Source: Thauera sp. (lineage in GTDB: Bacteria; Pseudomonadota; Gammaproteobacteria; Burkholderiales; Rhodocyclaceae). From it: a DNA stretch of 7,167 nt. The position numbers and the translations under genes were made by a program. Shown here one piece after another: positions 5,922-7,167 of this stretch. The notes below the pieces were generated by a model, which was given only the letters and a program-made list of their open reading frames with translations, searched no databases and was not told the origin of the DNA. Location: assembly GCA_023150215.1 (NCBI GenBank), contig JAKLLJ010000170.1, forward strand, positions 1 to 7,167, written 5' to 3'. Within the stretch, counting starts at the first letter, position 1. Every line of letters starts with the position of its first letter.

Positions 5922-5990
5922 GTGGCGGAACGCCTTGATCTCCGCGGACGTGCTGAAGACGAGTTTCGGGGCAGCCATCGTGCTCACCAT
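5886..5990 (-). pseudogene. 5' remnant of an unidentified gene cut by the transposon end
   Basis: From ATG 5988-5990 the frame reads MVSTMAAPKLVFSTSAEIKA and then FRH, 23 native residues, before running into transposon end B. The end adds 11 residues (GSSQKTEKIVR) and a TAA at 5886-5888. The gene starts 19 bp after the exonuclease stop and in the same direction, so it was probably the next gene of that operon. I do not recognise the product, and no clear Shine-Dalgarno sequence is visible. An alternative start is the Met at residue 5. Confidence 0.6.
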
Positions 5991-6009
5991 TGATTTTTAA
6001 ACGCGTTCA

Positions 6010-6615
6010 TCATACCCCTTGGGCATTCTCCGTTGACGCCATGGCCCGCACGACACCGAGCGTCATCAGGCAGTCGCCGAGCGCGCGGTGGGCGTTCGTG
6101 ACGGTCACACCCTGCTGGGCGGCGGCGGCAGAGAGCTTTTGCCACCGATACTGCCCCTTCTCCACGTTCCACTCGCCGTGGAACCGGGCATAGGCCTGCA
6201 TCGCGCAATGGATGCGGCCCGGGTCGAGCACCAGGTCGAAACCCTGCGGCGCCGGCAGGCCGTAACGGCGCGCGGTCTGAGTGATCACACGAGTGTCGAA
6301 TTCGCGGCTGTAGATCACGACCTGGCGGCCCTCGACCAGGTCGCAGAATCGAGCGTGAATCTCTGACCAGGTCGGCGCCTCGGCGAGCATGGCGTCGGTG
6401 ATGCCGTGGATCGCGGCGGCCTCGGCCGGGACCGGCCCGCTCGGGCGCACGAGGGTGTCGAGCAGCACAGCCCCGGCGCAGTCGATCACGGCGAGCTCGA
6501 CGACCTCGGCGTCGTCGCCGAGACCCGTCGTCTCAGTATCCAGGATCAGCGCGTTGGCCTCGAGCCAGGCACGGGCCTGCCGGCTGATCGCCTCGCGGAC
6601 GGCCGGATCAGCCAT
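6010..6615 (-). CDS. DEDDh-family 3'-5' exonuclease (DnaQ-like)
   Basis: A 201-residue soluble nuclease. Exo I is ALILDTETTGL with Asp26 and Glu28, Exo II is VIYSREFDTRV with Asp107, and Exo III is NAHRALGDCLMT with His176 and Asp181. These four acidic residues and the His are the complete two-metal DEDDh active site of the DNA polymerase III epsilon/RNase T superfamily. There is no polymerase-binding tail or fused domain, so it is a stand-alone exonuclease of the kind often found on plasmids and integrative elements; DNA repair or maintenance is a guess. The start ATG (6613-6615) overlaps the end of the KfrA-like gene by 8 bp with no strong SD, pointing to translational coupling. The frame stays open upstream of this ATG, but that part only shadows the KfrA-like gene. 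Confidence 0.9.
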   Translation of the reverse strand: MADPAVREAISRQARAWLEANALILDTETTGLGDDAEVVELAVIDCAGAVLLDTLVRPSGPVPAEAAAIHGITDAMLAEAPTWSEIHARFCDLVEGRQVVIYSREFDTRVITQTARRYGLPAPQGFDLVLDPGRIHCAMQAYARFHGEWNVEKGQYRWQKLSAAAAQQGVTVTNAHRALGDCLMTLGVVRAMASTENAQGV

Positions 6616-7167
6616 TGCCGGCGACCTTGCCGCGCAAGGTTTCCAGGAGCGCGGCGTTCTGCGCCTGCACGGCCTCGAGCTGACCCGACAGCCGCGCGGC
6701 GGTTTCGCGGGCGGCGGCGGCTTCCTTCGCGATCGCGTCGTGCGACTTCTGCGCGGCAAGCACCTTTTCGGCGCAGCGCTGCGCTTCCTTGGCCGCTTCT
6801 TTGCGGTGTTCCTGGTGCGCCTGCTCGGCAGCGTCCACCTTCGCCTTCGCCGCGGCGAGCTCGTTGCGCAGGCCGTCGGCATCGGCCACCGCACGCTTGA
6901 GCTCGCCGCGCGCCTGGTCGACATCGGCATGCGCGCGGCTGAGCTCGGCCCGCACCTGATCGACATCGGCGTGGGCGCGGTCGAGCTCCCCGCGCAGATC
7001 GGCAACCCGGTGCTCGAGCTCGGCCGAAGTGGCTTCAGCGCGCTCGGCGCGGGTGGTCGCCACCCCCAGCTCGGCGCGCACCTGGGCGAGCTCGTCGCGC
7101 AGCTTCTGGAGTTCGGCCGCAGCGATCTCGGCCGTCTCGCGCGCCTCACGCTCGAGCGCCTCGATGC
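6608..7167 (-). CDS. KfrA-like coiled-coil protein, C-terminal part (partial)
   Basis: The frame is open from the window edge (first full codon at 7163-7165) to TGA at 6608-6610, giving about 185 residues without a stop. The whole visible part is a long alpha-helical coiled coil rich in Ala, Glu, Arg and Asp, with no Pro. It contains four tandem 14-residue units of the form ELxRAxADVDQxRx. Plasmid KfrA proteins and related proteins of integrative elements combine an N-terminal DNA-binding domain with such a coiled coil; the N-terminal domain would lie outside the window, so the family call rests on composition and neighbours. It could also be another SMC-like or structural coiled-coil protein. 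It overlaps the exonuclease gene by 8 bp, indicating one operon. Confidence 0.65.
   Translation of the reverse strand, partial: IEALEREARETAEIAAAELQKLRDELAQVRAELGVATTRAERAEATSAELEHRVADLRGELDRAHADVDQVRAELSRAHADVDQARGELKRAVADADGLRNELAAAKAKVDAAEQAHQEHRKEAAKEAQRCAEKVLAAQKSHDAIAKEAAAARETAARLSGQLEAVQAQNAALLETLRGKVAGNG
6821..6988 (-). repeat. Four tandem 42-bp units coding a 14-residue coiled-coil repeat
   Basis: Within the KfrA-like gene the protein reads ELDRAHADVDQVRA, ELSRAHADVDQARG, ELKRAVADADGLRN, ELAAAKAKVDAAEQ. Each unit is two heptads. The first two units are nearly identical in DNA as well; the later ones have diverged. Confidence 0.7.

Noticed and set aside
6616..7149. An N-terminal extension of the exonuclease frame
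   Set aside because: It is Arg/Pro/Ser-rich and overlaps the KfrA-like coiled coil in another frame. The exonuclease domain starts cleanly at ATG 6615.
1..7167. CRISPR array, tRNA or rRNA genes
   Set aside because: No regularly spaced short repeats, cloverleaf-like tRNA sequences or rRNA segments were seen on either strand.

Overview
This is a GC-rich accessory region of proteobacterial type. The CadR-like regulator, the CusS/IrlS-like kinase and the MDCxxEE-type ATPase most resemble proteins of Beta- or Gammaproteobacteria such as Burkholderiales or Rhodocyclales. That assignment is inference from protein family style, not from any marker gene. The window reads as a heavy-metal resistance module carried by Tn3-family transposon ends and abutting the backbone of a plasmid or integrative element.

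Left part (1-1528, + strand): the end of an OmpR-type response regulator overlaps, by ATGA, a complete heavy-metal sensor histidine kinase. Their target genes are not visible here. The kinase converges on the next gene.

Central metal block (1600-5128): a PIB-2 (Zn/Cd/Pb) P-type ATPase and a methionine-rich, signal-peptide-bearing protein are both read leftwards. A MerR/CadR-type regulator is read rightwards. Each leftward gene has its own MerR-type promoter (TTGAC, 19-bp spacer, TTCAAT) over a CadR/PbrR-like dyad. The two promoters share an 18-bp identical stretch, so the regulator probably controls both: metal enters, CadR activates, the ATPase exports, and the Met-rich protein may bind metal in the periplasm. 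Between them is a 24-codon relic of an HMA metal-binding domain (MDCPTGEALIR) that stops inside the ATPase promoter.

Transposon-end segment (5162-5921): two near-identical ends of the 38-bp Tn3/Tn21-type terminal repeat lie in the same orientation about 720 bp apart. Between them are a Met-rich protein with no visible ribosome binding site, starting 4 bp after the first end, a GTGA-overlapping small protein of the GDCCVxC family with 12 cysteines, and a hairpin terminator.

Right part (5922-7167, - strand): the outer transposon end has cut into an unidentified gene, leaving a 34-codon hybrid ORF. Upstream of that gene are a DEDDh 3'-5' exonuclease and the C-terminal coiled coil of a KfrA-like protein, which overlap by 8 bp. 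These probably belong to the plasmid or integrative element that received the transposon.
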